A DNA stretch of 64,000 bases from Chelonoidis abingdonii (Eukaryota > Chordata > Testudines > Testudinidae), in assembly GCF_003597395.2 (NCBI RefSeq), contig NC_133770.1, forward strand, positions 82,312,055 through 82,376,054, written 5' to 3'. The notes under the pieces were generated by a model. That model was not told where the DNA came from and searched no databases. It saw only the letters and a list, made by a program, of their open reading frames with translations. Shown here piece by piece: positions 12,935 to 24,455 of the stretch (the first letter of the stretch is position 1; each line of letters begins with the position of its first letter). The position numbers were made by a program, and so were the translations under genes.

Positions 12935-13007
12935 ATGCCTGCTTGGTTTTTCACACCCCTGAGCGAGAAAGTTGCAGCGCTGTACCATGCCAGTGTAGAC
13001 AAGCCCT
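12935..13007. repeat. half MITE, right end
   Basis: The stretch ends in gtgtagacaagccct, a terminal motif shared by other short elements here (for example gtgtagacgagccc near 43340). The matching left end is missing, so only one arm is preserved. It closes off the right side of the polymerase fossil. Confidence 0.4.
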
Positions 13008-13009
13008 GA

Positions 13010-13090
13010 GATTACTCAATCAGAGCAAACCTCAAAGAATGGGGAAGTCATTCCATAAAACTGGGCTAGTCTAATAATTTGATTCACCAA
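13010..13090. repeat. direct repeat right of polymerase fossil
   Basis: Same-orientation partner of 10521-10604. Shared words include gattactcaatcagagcaaa, gggctagtct and gattcaccaa. Sequence beyond the repeat is not shared, so it is not a simple tandem duplication of a longer block. Confidence 0.7.
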
Positions 13091-15687
13091 GCCAGCAACA
13101 ACACAGCTTCTACAATACCTTACTGGTTACCCCAAAACCAAGACCACAGTTCCCACCCAGACAGCGAAGTCAAATATGGTAAGGATTATTTAAAATCTTA
13201 TTCACCATATATCCAGTGCTACCAATCCCAATGGATCAGACACATTATCCACCAGGTCAATGAATATTTCAGATCTTACCCAAATACATGCTTCTAGCCA
13301 ATTCTTACTGACTAAACTAAGAGCTCTTAAAAAAGAGAGTATTGTGGTTACAAGATCATTATACGTGCAACTATGCATAAAGTTCTTAGGTCAGTTATAT
13401 AGTAGAGATAGTGAGCTGCTGATTTGTAGAAAGCTCTTTCAGAATCAATTCCATAGGTTACCGTTCCATAAGCAGTCCATCACTGGAGTCCGAGAGCAAA
13501 AGAAGATGCAGAGTCTGTTTAAATCCTTCCATGAGAAATAATCCAGACTGGAACTGAAGATCTTAGTCTTGTGACTCAGACTTCCTCTGGTAAAACTCAA
13601 ACAGACTTGAGATGAAAAAAGAATCAGGTCTCCAAGTTCTTTTATGGGTCTCTGGCAGGCCATGATAGCTTCATGACAGCAGGTAACACAAAGACTAGGA
13701 AATGTATATTGTTGCTTTGTTAACAGTCAATTCCTATTTCCTATGTATACACATATAATTAGTTGCATTGATTAGAATAAGGCCATTAACTGTCCAAAGA
13801 CTGATTGGTAGCTTACTACAAATTTCAAAGAGAAATATAAAGACAATATTATTATTACACTCAAGTTTCATCTAAATATTAATATGCTCTTTTGATCTCT
13901 GAATCAATGTGATATAGTAACAGCCAGAAATAGAAGTTTACCATCTACAAGCTAATAAAATTACATATTTGTCTTCATTACTAAGCAGATGTTTGGTGTC
14001 AGACCCTCAGTTATGGACAAACAACTCAGGGGCAAGAGGAAGCTTACAAAGCTCATCAGAGCCCCCCCGTGCTGCCCTAACAAAGCCACCGAAGGCCATG
14101 TGCATGCAGGCTGTGTCTTCAATGGGCATTGCAGAACCTTCTGGGTTGGGAGCAGAAGTACCGCTCGTTCCAGAGGTAAGAGGGGGAACCTCACCCTTCC
14201 CCAGGGAGAACAATTTGATGCAAACTCAGTTTTTCTCATTCCAGATCTTTCTTGTGGGATTTCTGTGTGAGTGAGTGATCCAGGCTGATATTACAATTGT
14301 TATGCTCCTTGTATGAGGACACCTTTGCACCTAAAAGCAACCCTTGATAGTATGTATCAATATAGTGATTTGGAGCTGGTCTGAGAAACTTTGACAGAAC
14401 CATATTCCATTGCAATATGCAGCTCCATCCAAATGCTTCATAAAATCAGATCGATTTCTTTAGGGCTTTGATTAGGAAAAAAATCGCAAAGTATTTTAAC
14501 AATGTCTGAATTTCTTGTTTTGACATGTTCAGAAATAGCAGTAGTGATTTTTTCTTTTGATTTACTTTATTATATATTAGACTATATAATACAATTTAAA
14601 AAAGCTCAGTATTGAAATAAAACATTTTGAATGACCCTAAATAATTTCTTTTATGAATTTTCCTTTACAGAAAGTTTTTGAAATGTTCAGTTGTAAATGA
14701 GAGGAAAATCAGGCCCCATGGAGTCATTTGGGTCAGTAGAAGTTTTGTATTGTGGGGATTGTACGAGCAGGTCTTTTGTGTTAAAAACAAATATATGGTC
14801 AAAATTGTTAACAAAAGAAGAATGGCAGTTCTCTTTGCAATTTTTCCAAAACACTGTCATATTCTTGAGATCACAATTTCCATGACTTCCACCTTCTCTT
14901 TGGCTTCTTTCTATCTACAGCAACTACACATTTTCCATGGGATCCTTATAGTTGTTCTTTTGATCTCAAATTCTTAAGTGAAGACTTTTATAAATGATTG
15001 ATTACTTTGCACCAAGTTTGCTGTATGCGATGGAACTAGAAGTAAGAGTATTTCTCTTTGCCAAATTACTTTGTGCATACTGGAGAACCTCTAGAGAAGA
15101 TGAACTTTGAGACAATCATACTATAAACTGGTTTATATCATACTCCATTCTAAACAAACCCTTTGACCTTGCTTACTTGTCCTGTCCTGTCAGATCTGAG
15201 CTATATTCCAAATGTTACTTTCAGATCCAGAAATCATAGGAGACCTTGTCCTCTTCAATCATTTTTAGGCAGCTGACACAAGATTTCCCCATTCTATTAC
15301 TATGTAACCCTTGTTTTTCATTTCTATTATAAATAAGCAACAAAGCATCGTTTTTATTTGAAATGCTTAAAGTAAAGAAATAAAGGAAGAGTGTTTCTGT
15401 GCTGATTCATGTACAAGTTAATAAATTAGAACTCTTTAGCAGAAGCTTTAAGGCCTGTAATTTTGGTGAGCAGCCACCCTCTAAAAATCCCGTTTAGATT
15501 GGCCCCTTTAAGGCATCTTCATTTGGACACCCACAATCACAAGTCATTTAGAAAAAAATTGGCCTTCATTTTGTTAATATTACAGCAGCACCCAAAATCA
15601 ATAATCAGGGATCACAGCCCCATCTGGCTGGGCACGATACAATCACATAGTAAGATTGTTCCTGCACTGAAGAACTTGCAAACTATG
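13091..15687. other. non-coding stretch, no gene seen
   Basis: No exon, RNA gene or element boundary could be supported. The first 650 bases look like part of a dispersed repeat that starts with the direct repeat at 13010, but I could not name the family. The rest is AT-rich. Confidence 0.4.
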
Positions 15688-15760
15688 GCCTTGACCCTGC
15701 AATGAGCTATGCACAGGCATCAATGTCCCATCCCTCATGGGGCTCATTGCAGGATTGAGT
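15688..15760. repeat. palindromic MITE (cctgcaa family), short
   Basis: ttgaccctgcaatgagct at 15691-15708 is the imperfect reverse complement of ggctcattgcaggattga at 15740-15757. It is the same palindromic family as 9652-9792. An L3-like word series (cacatagtaag.. then cctgcact.aagaacttgcaa) lies just before it at about 15645-15680. Confidence 0.5.
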
Positions 15761-15892
15761 CCAAGAAAAAATGGAATATGGGCTGACTAACAGACTTTGG
15801 GCAGTTTTAAATTTTACCATAAGCACAAACACAAAAGCCCAATTACTCATACCAAGGCTCCCTATGGCACAAAGAACCTTTCAACTCACATA

Positions 15893-16358
15893 GGTCAGAC
15901 TAGATCAGTGATTCTCAACCATGTGTATGTGTACCCCTGGAGATATGCAGAGGTCTTCCAGGGGTATGTCAAATCATCTAGGTGTTTGCTTAGGCTACAT
16001 AAAATGCACTAGCAAAGTCAGTTCAAATTAAAATTTCGTACAGACAATGACTTGTTTATACTGCTCTATATACTATACACTGAAATGTAAGTATATTATT
16101 TATATTCCAATCTATTTATTTTATAATTATATGGTAAAAATGAGAAAGGAAGCAATTTTTCATTGATAGTGGCTGTGACACTTATGTATTTTTATGTCCT
16201 GATTTTATAAGCAAGTAGTTTTTAAGTGAAGTGAAACTTGGGGTATGCAAGACAAATCAGACTCCTGAAAGGACACAGTAGTCTGGAAAGGTTGAGAGCC
16301 ACTGGCTTAGATGACCACGATGGTTCCTTCTGACCTTAAAATCTATGAATCTATGATC
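15893..16358 (+). mobile_element. CR1 3' tail interrupted by a hAT element
   Basis: The CR1 3' terminus reads gtcagactagat up to 15905 and resumes at 16305 with gatgaccacgatggttcc, then ccttctgacctta and an atctatga tandem end. The same tail closes the larger CR1 at 30590. The gap is the insertion 15906-16304. Confidence 0.7.
15906..16304. mobile_element. hAT (Charlie-like) MITE
   Basis: Terminal inverted repeats cagtgattctcaacc and ggttgagagccactg bound a 399-bp AT-rich element. The flanks gactagat and gcttagat match at 6 of 8 positions, consistent with an aged 8-bp target duplication inside a CR1 tail. No transposase open frame. Confidence 0.75.
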
Positions 16359-16526
16359 TCAAATGGTAACTCACTTTTACATCTGTGCCTTGTTAGAGAT
16401 GAGTCTGAGCTGCAAAAGTCAGATGCAGATTATGATTAATATCCCTGTATTTCTGTAGTTTGACTCATTATGGTGAGAAGATCTAGCTGCTAAACTTTAA
16501 CTTGGATCTGGGTTCAGAGTCTGAAA

Positions 16527-16955
16527 CAGGGGCGGTTCCAGGCCACAGAACGCCAAGCGCATGCTTGGGGCGGCAAGCTGCGGGGGGCGCTCTGCCAGTG
16601 CCACGAGGGCAGCAGGCAGGCTGCCTCTGCGGTTTGCCTGCGAAGGGTCTGCTGGTCCCACGGCTTCGGCGGACCTCCAGCAGGTGTGCTTGCGGAGGGT
16701 CCGCTGGTCCCACGGCTTCGGAGGACCTCCAGCAGGTGTGCTTGCGGAGGGTCCGCTGGTCCCACGGCTTCGGAGGACCTCCAGCAGGTGTGCTTGCGGA
16801 GGGTCCGCTGGTCCCGCGGCTTCGGAGGACCTCCCGCAGGCACACCTGCGGGAGGTCCACCGAAGCCATGGAACCAGCAGACCATCCGCAGGCAAGCCAC
16901 GGAAGGCAGCCTGCCTGCTGTGCTTGGGGCGACAAAGTTCCTAGAGCCGCCCCTG
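16527..16955. mobile_element. non-autonomous hAT-like element, GC-rich
   Basis: Exact 8-bp duplication gtctgaaa at 16519-16526 and 16956-16963. Ends caggggcggttccagg and cctagagccgcccctg are inverted repeats with few mismatches. The interior is GC-rich, partly palindromic and contains a 52-bp tandem array. The 130-170-codon open frames on both strands are composition artefacts: they overlap one another in several frames and share no domain with known proteins. Confidence 0.88.
16640..16847. repeat. 52-bp tandem repeat, four units
   Basis: Units at 16640-16691, 16692-16743, 16744-16795 and 16796-16847. Each starts gcg(g/a)agggtc and contains ggtccc.cggcttcgg. Units 2 and 3 are identical; the first and last have a few changes. 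A fifth, inverted partial unit follows. The array lies wholly inside the hAT element and has no unique spacers. Confidence 0.85.
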
Positions 16956-16963
16956 GTCTGAAA

Positions 16964-17922
16964 CTCCCACACCTCCCCCAGGGAAGATCAGCTGGCATGT
17001 GACAGGGAATATCTGTCCCTAAAAAATTAACAGTTTTTCAATCTGGGGCTTTAGCTCAATATCGTGAGGCCCTTCAGTCTTAATTTTGAAAGATACTATC
17101 CTCTTGTAATTCAGTCATTAGGCTGCTCTTTTAAAAGAAAAGATAAACATAAAAATCCTTCAGCATCAAAGGTTTAGTGTGTGGTCCTTCTGAGGGCTGT
17201 TCTGTTTATACTAGCAGTAGCATAGGAACATACATTTTCAGCCTCTTGCTTGCAGATACTGTAAGACAAATAGGAGAAACTATCTGCTGGTTTGTGTTCA
17301 CCTTCAAACTATTTTATCTGTAGGAAAATATTTAAAATGGACAACTGATATTAGATATGAAAGAGTAGAATTTGCTAGATGTAAAAACCGCTCTGCATCA
17401 AAAACCTCAATGCTTAGCATACAAAATCTGAAAGTAGCATGCTGTAATAAAGAAGATTTGCCAGGTAAAGTATTAAAAATGATGAATCTGAAAGTCAGTG
17501 AGAATCTATTGGAATTTAGTTATCATACCATTTGGCAAGAGAAATGAATATTTCAGTACTTTGCAATAAGTAATCCTTTTAACATAAATGAATGAATGCA
17601 GCAAATTTTTTTTTTAAAGTCAGGTCAAATGTAGGCAGAATTAAGGCATTCCCAATCTAATTTGTTTAAGAATTCCATTGTCACCCCTTATGTATGGAAC
17701 ATCACAACTGAAGGCGAGTCTGTGTAACCATATTTTTCCTTTCACTGTTACGCGCATCCTCTTTCCCCCATTCTCTGTAACTGTTTGTAAAACTCAGCTG
17801 TTTCACCTTGTCTTTTAGACAAAGCAGGGACCCTTTCCACCTTTGGATGCTCCAGTCAAATCTGTAGAAAGTGCTCTCACTTTCTTTGCCTGCACTGATT
17901 GGCTATTTCCTCCAATCTTACC
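16964..17922. other. non-coding stretch, no gene seen
   Basis: AT-rich sequence between two hAT insertions with no supported exon, RNA gene or repeat boundary. Confidence 0.45.
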
Positions 17923-17930
17923 TCTCCCTC

Positions 17931-18192
17931 CAGGGGTGGCTCCAGGCACCAGCACACCAAGTGCGTGCCTGGGGCAGCAAGCCGCGGGGGGCGCTCTGCC
18001 AGTCGCTGCGAGGGTGGCAGGCTGGTTGCATTCGGTGGCTTGTCTGTGGAGAGTCCGCTGGTACCATGGCTTCAGCGGACCTCCCGCAGGCATGCCGCCG
18101 AATCCACGGGACCAGGGACCTCCCACAGGCAAGCCGCCGAAGGCAGCCTGCCTGGCATGCTTGGGGCGGCAAAATACCTAGAGCCGCCCCTG
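17931..18192. mobile_element. non-autonomous hAT-like element
   Basis: The 262-bp copy has the exact 8-bp duplication tctccctc at 17923-17930 and 18193-18200. It starts caggggtggctccagg and ends cctagagccgcccctg. It shares the GC-rich body of 16527-16955 but has only a single version of the tandem unit. Confidence 0.88.
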
Positions 18193-18504
18193 TCTCCCTC
18201 ACAGTCTCTATCCTAGCTTCACTCCACACCTGCCCCCTCACTCTCTCCTCTGTCTGCCCTGTCCCTCTCTGACATCTTTCTTCCCTGCCTTTCCCTTTTC
18301 TTTCCATTTGGCTGATCCCATCCTAAGTAAAATCATCCACTCGCCAGGGAACTAACACCATCACATTGTTCATTCTGCTTGTGTGTTCTATCTCTTTCTT
18401 CACCTGGTAATCTGCCCTGTCTATTGAGATAATATTGTCTCATTGTTTCCTTGTACTCTCCAGTCAGTCAGTCTGTCTGTATCTATCTATTGTCTCTTGT
18501 CTGA

Positions 18505-18705
18505 TATTTGGATTGTAAGCTCTTTGGGGTAGTGGCTGTCTTTTTGTTCTGTGTTTTTCCAGCACCTAGCACAATGGGGTCCTGGTCCATGACTGGGGCT
18601 CCTGGGTGCTATAGTAATATGCATCAGAATAAAAATAGTCTTAAATTAGATTGTAAACTCTTTAGGATAAGGATTTCTCTTATGTGTTCATATAGCTCCT
18701 AGCAT
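18505..18705 (+). repeat. L3/CR1-like LINE or SINE tail, two tandem pieces
   Basis: The words gattgtaagctctttggg and, about 135 bp later, gattgtaaactctttagg each start a unit followed by a cctagcac or cctagcat motif. This is the widespread amniote L3-type 3' end as I recall it. Two pieces in tandem suggest either two insertions or a local duplication. Confidence 0.45.
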
Positions 18706-18719
18706 GTGAAGTGGAAGCT

Positions 18720-19483
18720 AGGGTCTGTTAGGGGAGGGAAAATTGTGGGAAGGAAAGGCCCAGCTTGAGTCTTCTTCAAAGTTTGTGTGAACCTTGAAGA
18801 GTTCCTGTTTCTGGCCAAAGACAGGTAAGTCTTCTAGAATTTAGTGATTTCAGTCTGAAAGTTTCCCACAGCACTGTTCTCATATCCCATGAGACATTGC
18901 ATCATGAGTCTGAAGAGTCTCCCATGCACAAAATCTACCTATTTATGTTCTTATACTATGCCCATCACTGTCGTATCAGAACATATTATACCATTTAAAT
19001 TACTGAGTAGTCTACATAGAGTCCTCTCTCTTCTTGTCCAGAGATACATAGGATTCATCATGTACCTTCATCCCTCTCCTCTTGTTCTTCTGTTATTCTC
19101 TTACTCAATCTCAGACTAAGCAGAGTAGAGGGTTTTTCTCCCCCATTTCCGTTGGGATTCCCTTATGAACACCTGTATGAAGGAATAAAGCACGAGAACT
19201 CTTTGAAAGACAAATATGCAGGTCAAGTGCAAACTAAAATGTCTCCCAAAATGCAAAGTCACATCTTGTAGAGTAGTCACATGAATAGCTGATGTGTGCT
19301 ACTCTTGAAATAAAAAAGCAGTGTGAAACTGCCAGAAGGGTCCAAACGTGTCTCAGTAAAGAGAACCCCATATTGTCAAAGCTTATCCCTGCATTTACTT
19401 TGCACTATGGTATGCCTGGCCCAAGGGGTAGTAAAACACACAATGTGACATGTCATTGCATATTCTTTATGAAAATATGCTTA
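18720..19483. other. non-coding stretch, no gene seen
   Basis: No exon, RNA gene or clear repeat boundary could be supported in this AT-rich stretch. Confidence 0.4.
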
Positions 19484-20580
19484 TGATATGAATATGATAT
19501 AACTGAGATATACTTTATGCAAGATGGCTCAGGTGAGATGTCATTGGAAAGGTTATGATTTACTAAATGTGATTATCCAGTTTGTGTCCCTGTATCATTT
19601 CTGTATCTGAAACTAGGGATATTGACTATGTATCTGTATTTCAACTATGTTACTTTTGGGTGATGCCCACTGCTAACACTTCAGGTACAACAATGGAAAA
19701 GCCAGACAGGGACGAGGGCCCAACAACGAGGACAATGGACTGTGAAAAGCTTGGCCTTCCTGTGGACACTCCATACTGCCACTGACTCATGGATGCTGTG
19801 ATACTACAGGGTCAGGTGGTCTTGCCACATGATGCTAAAACATCACCTGGGATGACTTGTAACTTTCCACTGTAAGGGAGGGTGGTGGTGTCAAGTTTGG
19901 GAAATTTGTAAATCCTATTTAAGGGTGAGGAGGAAGACAAACAGGACTCCTCTCCATGGCGTGTCTGCCCAAGAAGAAAGACTGCAAAAGGGAAGGCGGG
20001 GGGGGAGGGGGGAGGGATGGGAGTCCAGACTGAGACAGGGGTCCAGTCTGAAAAGGAATATAACTGGAACTCTGAACCACAGAAATTTGCAGACTGCTTG
20101 GAACAATATCTAGGTTGAGAAATACTATTTGTAACCAATTTATTTAGTGAAATTAGCTTAGTTTGCGTATTTGATTTCATTTGCTTAGGTCTGTTTGTTA
20201 CCCCCTTTACCACTTAAAATCTGGCTTTTATAGTTAATATAATTTGTTTTGTTGAATAATAAACTCAGTTTCTGTCATTTCTAATGGGGGTAGGGAGGGG
20301 CGAGAAGTTGTGCATACCTTCCTCCACACTGAGGGAAGGGTGATTTTCATAGTATATCTTTGGGTCTGCACTCCAAGGGAGGTGGACATCTGAGTGCTGG
20401 AGCAAGTCCCTTAAGCTGAGTCTTCCCAGAGCTGATCTGCAGCTGGGTATAGCCCTGCCTGTGTGTATGTGTTAAAGGAGGTTTTAAGAGCCTGGCTCAG
20501 CAAAACAGGTTAAAGGGGGCCCATGCTGGCAGAACAGATAGACTCAGTGGTATTTCAGCACATCAGGTGGCTTCCCTCAC
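19484..20580 (+). repeat. possible solo LTR
   Basis: The stretch has promoter-like and polyadenylation-like signals in LTR order: a TATA-like tatttaa at 19916-19922, then aataaa at 20258-20263 about 340 bp later, followed by a GC-rich end. The wording matches a dispersed chelonian repeat I recall, but I cannot see a clean TG..CA boundary or a target duplication, so limits and class are tentative. No gag, pol or env sequence adjoins it. A G-rich tract lies at about 19998-20017. Confidence 0.35.
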
Positions 20581-21094
20581 ACACACTAATTTAACTATGT
20601 GTTCCTAGTACAGATTGATGCTGTTGTCTACCATCTCTTTTAATCACTATACTAATAATGAGCATTCCCCCATGCCTGTTTCTGAAGCTTTAAAACTTTG
20701 TTTCATGATCAAATTTGGCATTTTTAAGTAAAAACAAAAGCTGAAATTTTCAGAGAAACCTAAGGGAGTTGGGGGGTCCAAATCCCATTGAATGTCAATG
20801 GGACTCTTAGACTCCTTTGACAATCCCAACCAAAGCTTTAAAACTTCAAAATGGCTTCAGAGGACTCCTAAATGGCTGTATATTCACAGCAGGTCCGCAA
20901 ATGGAAACATCGTATAGACAGGCCGCAAATCAGAGTGCAGGCCATCACTCCACCTTTGGTTTGTCCAGTTGTGCTATTTATGGTCGCACACACACATGCT
21001 ATACAGCCTCATTCTAAATGTCTGTACCCCTTACATTAGCAGGATACATACTGATGGGTCCATTGCTCTGAGGTTCTGGTAAGATCAATAGACA
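20581..21094. other. non-coding stretch, no gene seen
   Basis: Nothing that I can support as a gene or repeat lies between the LTR-like stretch and the CR1 tail. Confidence 0.4.
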
Positions 21095-21655
21095 ATGAGC
21101 TAACAAAAGTTATTAGGGGTATGGAACGGCTTCTGTCTGAGGAGAGATTAATAAGACTGGGACTTTTCAGCTTGGAAAAGAGATAACTAAGGGGGGAATA
21201 TAATTGAGGTCTATAAAATAATGACTGATGTGGAGGAAGTAAATAAGGAAGTGTTATTTACTCCTTCTCATAACACAAGAACTAGGGGGTCACCAAATGA
21301 AATTCATAGGGAGCAGGTTTAAAACAAACAAAAGGAAGTATGTCTTCATACAACCTGTGGAACTCTTTGCCAGAAGATGTTGTGAAGGCCAAGACTATAA
21401 CAGGATTCAAAAAAGAACCAGATAAATTCATGGAGGATAGGTCCATCAACGGCTTTTAGCCAGGATGGGCAGGAATGGTGTCCCTCCCTCTGTTTGCCAG
21501 AAGCTGGGAAAGAGCGACAGGGAAAGGATCACTTGATGATTACTGTTCTATTCATTCCCTCTGGGGCATTTGGCACTGGCCACTTTTGAAAGACAAGATA
21601 CTGGGCTGGATGGACCTTTGGTTTGACCCAATATGGCTGTTCTTATGTTCTTATG
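21095..21655 (+). mobile_element. CR1 3' fragment
   Basis: The fragment covers the end of the CR1 reverse-transcriptase ORF (ERL..LGLFSLEKR-like words around 21138-21185) and the 3' UTR, and ends in the tail motif ctggatggacctttgg.. followed by ttcttatg repeated twice. It is heavily 5'-truncated and carries stops. It belongs to a different tail subfamily from the copy ending at 30590; 40910-41155 is another of the same subfamily. Confidence 0.8.
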
Positions 21656-22689
21656 TTAATGGTGTATTGTGTTGGCCAGGATTCTGAATTTCCTAGTTAG
21701 TGTCAAATGAGAGTTAAATGCCTAACACTGCTTCTATTCTAAAATGGGATTTTAATAAATAACTTATTCCAGATGAGACTGGATTTTAATACTTACTCCT
21801 TTGTATGAGCTGCTTTTCTGAATATTCTTGGGAGGTAGACTTTCACATCTGTCCACTGTCTTAAGCAATTTTGGCTCTGACTAGAAGATGCTTTCATGAA
21901 TGAAATGTTTGTGCTTATTCAACATCTTATCCTCTACTAAATGGGTCAGTGAAGAGATGTGAATCTTGTAAGTAGATCTGATATTATTAACTTTTAGGCT
22001 GCTGACATTTTTCTACTTGTCCAGTAAATGAATGTAACAAAGATACTTATAGATGTCTGCATCATGCTAGGGGTTTAGAGACCACATTTTACAATACTTT
22101 TAGAATAGCTTTAGTTTACTATTCCAATATTTTTACTGATCATTGTTTCTTTCTTTTCTACCAGTAAACACTATAAGGCTGACCCTTGTCAGTGCCAACT
22201 ACGGGGACACTAAATTAAAACATTATAACTTTAAAACTCTATTTTTAATTTTTATTTTCAAATTTCCCATTCTAGCCTGAGATGAGAAGTGCCACGTGAA
22301 GTTTCCAGGGATTGGTTTCTTTTTTTGGGGAAATTAGCTTTAATCAACATCTTTACTATGATCCTGCACACACTTATTCTCATGTTTTAATTTAAAGCAT
22401 GTGATAGTCCCACTGACTTCAGTGAGGTGACTTGTTCTTCAAGTTAAGTTCATGTCAACCTTTTGTAACTAAAATAATATTACAAATAACAATACTTATA
22501 TGGAGTTGCTGTAAGCACTCATAATTTGTGAAATTCTCAAAGGAGCTAGATAAAGGTATAAGGTAGAGATGATGACAATTTTTCCTTCAAAACTGCTTTT
22601 GACAGATAAATAGGTTTTCAAAAAAATAAAATTTTTCATAAAAAGCATCTGCTTTCTGCAGAAAATTAGATTTTTGTATAAAGGAAACA
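21656..22689. other. non-coding stretch, no gene seen
   Basis: AT-rich sequence with no supported exon, RNA gene or repeat boundary. Confidence 0.45.
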
Positions 22690-23080
22690 AAAGGCCCAAA
22701 CCTGAAATATTTCATCCCAAAACTGAAATATTTTGTTTTGGAAATGCTGCAGACTGTGCTTTGTGGGAGTTATAGTTAAATTGTCTCATGTCTCCCTTCT
22801 CTATGGGTTAGGCTCCCCCGCCAGACTACATGACCCATGATGTGCTTCTTCCTCTCCCTAAGAAAGTAGGCTGTGGTGAATCATGGGAGATGTAGTCCAA
22901 CCAGAGTCCTGGCCTATAGAGGGAAATGGGCTCTTGAAGCACCTGAACTTCAACTCCAGAGAGACATTGCAGCAGCATTTCCAAATTGAAATATTTTGGT
23001 TTTCAACCATTTTTTTTTCAAATTTCCACCAAAAATCAAAAATGTCTGAACTGAAAAAAATCCATTTTTTCAAACTGTTC
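22690..23080. repeat. foldback element with ZNF143-like motifs
   Basis: The outer arms are inverted: ctgaaatattttgttttgg at about 22720-22740 faces ccaaattgaaatattttgg at about 22981-22999, each next to a gctgc(ag) word. Near the centre, gactacatgacccatgatg (22822-22840) faces aatcatgggagatgtagtcc (22878-22897). The inner motif resembles the ACTACA.TTCCCA site bound by ZNF143/STAF. A small DNA transposon relic is the simplest reading; any binding is untested. Confidence 0.55.
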
Positions 23081-24239
23081 TGGTCTTAAGGCCACAGACC
23101 AAGTTGGATGAAACGATATTTGGCAGGTGTTGATGCAAATAACAGAAACATACTTCATACAGAAAACTGGGAAATACATTTCCTGAGTGGGAAAATAGGC
23201 ATTTAGGGCTTGATTCTGTAAGGTGCTGAACACTGGTCTTGTGCATGTGTTTAATTGTAAATACATGAGTAATCCCCTTGGTTTCATTAATGGCCCCATC
23301 GTTAGGGTTGAATTGAGCTTAAGACATCTTATACTTAGATGTGCTGCTACTAGGTCCAGTGAAATGCGTTGACTCCTGAATTGAGAGGAATATTGCAATT
23401 TTCTTTGGACTGGTTAGTAAATCCTTTGTTCTTCAGATGGGGCTCGCATTGGATTACTGGAACTTTAAGAAAGTTTGGATCAGGATCTGAATTTTTATAT
23501 CTGGTGCCCATTGTATTTTTTTCATTTCACACCAGCAGCAAAAGTAAATGCACTAGTAATAATGAATCTTTAGACATCTTAAAAAATATAAATGATGATT
23601 TAAAAGCTACAAACAACCAAAGGGAAACTCATAATCCCATCACAAAATGAAGGCAGTTTTTCTATCTGATAAATAGTTAAGCATTCATCTAAACAGTTAA
23701 GCTAGTAAACTTTTAAACCACCACTTGGGAAAGAAAGATGGAAAGTCTTTATAAAAAAGCTAGCAGTAAATGAATGAACTTCCACGTGCCAGCTTTTTCA
23801 GTAAGTCTGGATGCAACTTCCTAGCACAGACCTATTCCTCCTGGTGTCTGGCAGACCCTTGATGGCTTGCAGCAGTCTATGCCTTGATATTAAGGATGAA
23901 TGCAGGCTGAGGGAGGCGGCAGGTTATCCCAGGAGTGTACTGAGCAGGGTCTGCCTGGGTAGGAGGGCACTCCCCACCTAACCCCCACTGGTGGCCCTAC
24001 CTGAGCCAGTTGCAGCCACTCAACCTGCTGGGAAGCAGGAGGGAGAGCAACCTCTGGAACAGCTAATCCATGACACATTAATCACACTGATCTCCAGGCA
24101 ATTAGGTAAGCCACCAACTGCATTATGTTTGTTTCTCCAATCCTCTCTTAAGTGATTTAGTGTTTTGCCATATGTCTGTGTATGACTCCATCAGAAAAAA
24201 TATGCTTTCCCCTTAGAGCCTCTTAGATGGATGGAACTT
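23081..24239. other. non-coding stretch with half of a palindromic MITE
   Basis: At 23203-23300 the words agggcttgattctgtaaggtg match one arm of the cctgcaa palindromic family; the other arm is absent. No exon or RNA gene was seen. Confidence 0.4.
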
Positions 24240-24455
24240 TTTTCATAGAGACATTTTAATGCTAAAAGATTGATAATGCACTTATAAAAATAATGAAAGT
24301 ATTTTCCAGGCATCACTCCTCCCTGTAGATAAGGTAACATCCAATGATCAAAGTTTCCCTTATCTGCCGAGAGAGTTAACACTTGGAAAATATTTTCATT
24401 ACTTTCATAAATGCATTGTCATTCTCTTAGCATTAAAATGTTTCAATGAAACTAG
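24240..24455. repeat. 216-bp foldback with 70-bp arms
   Basis: The arm at 24240-24310 (catagagacattttaatgct ... gtattttcca) is the imperfect reverse complement of 24383-24455 (tggaaaatattttcattac ... agcattaaaatgtttcaatg). The loop of about 72 bp contains a smaller inverted pair, agataaggtaac and cccttatct. No terminal motif or target duplication could be assigned, so the family is unknown. Confidence 0.7.

Noticed and set aside
16640..16847. CRISPR-like regular repeats
   Set aside because: The units are head-to-tail without spacers and sit in a vertebrate transposable element.
16483..17002. Open frames of 90-171 codons on both strands, Arg/Pro/Gly-rich
   Set aside because: They lie inside a GC-rich hAT MITE with a tandem array and overlap in several frames. 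The repeated text simply mirrors the 52-bp units.
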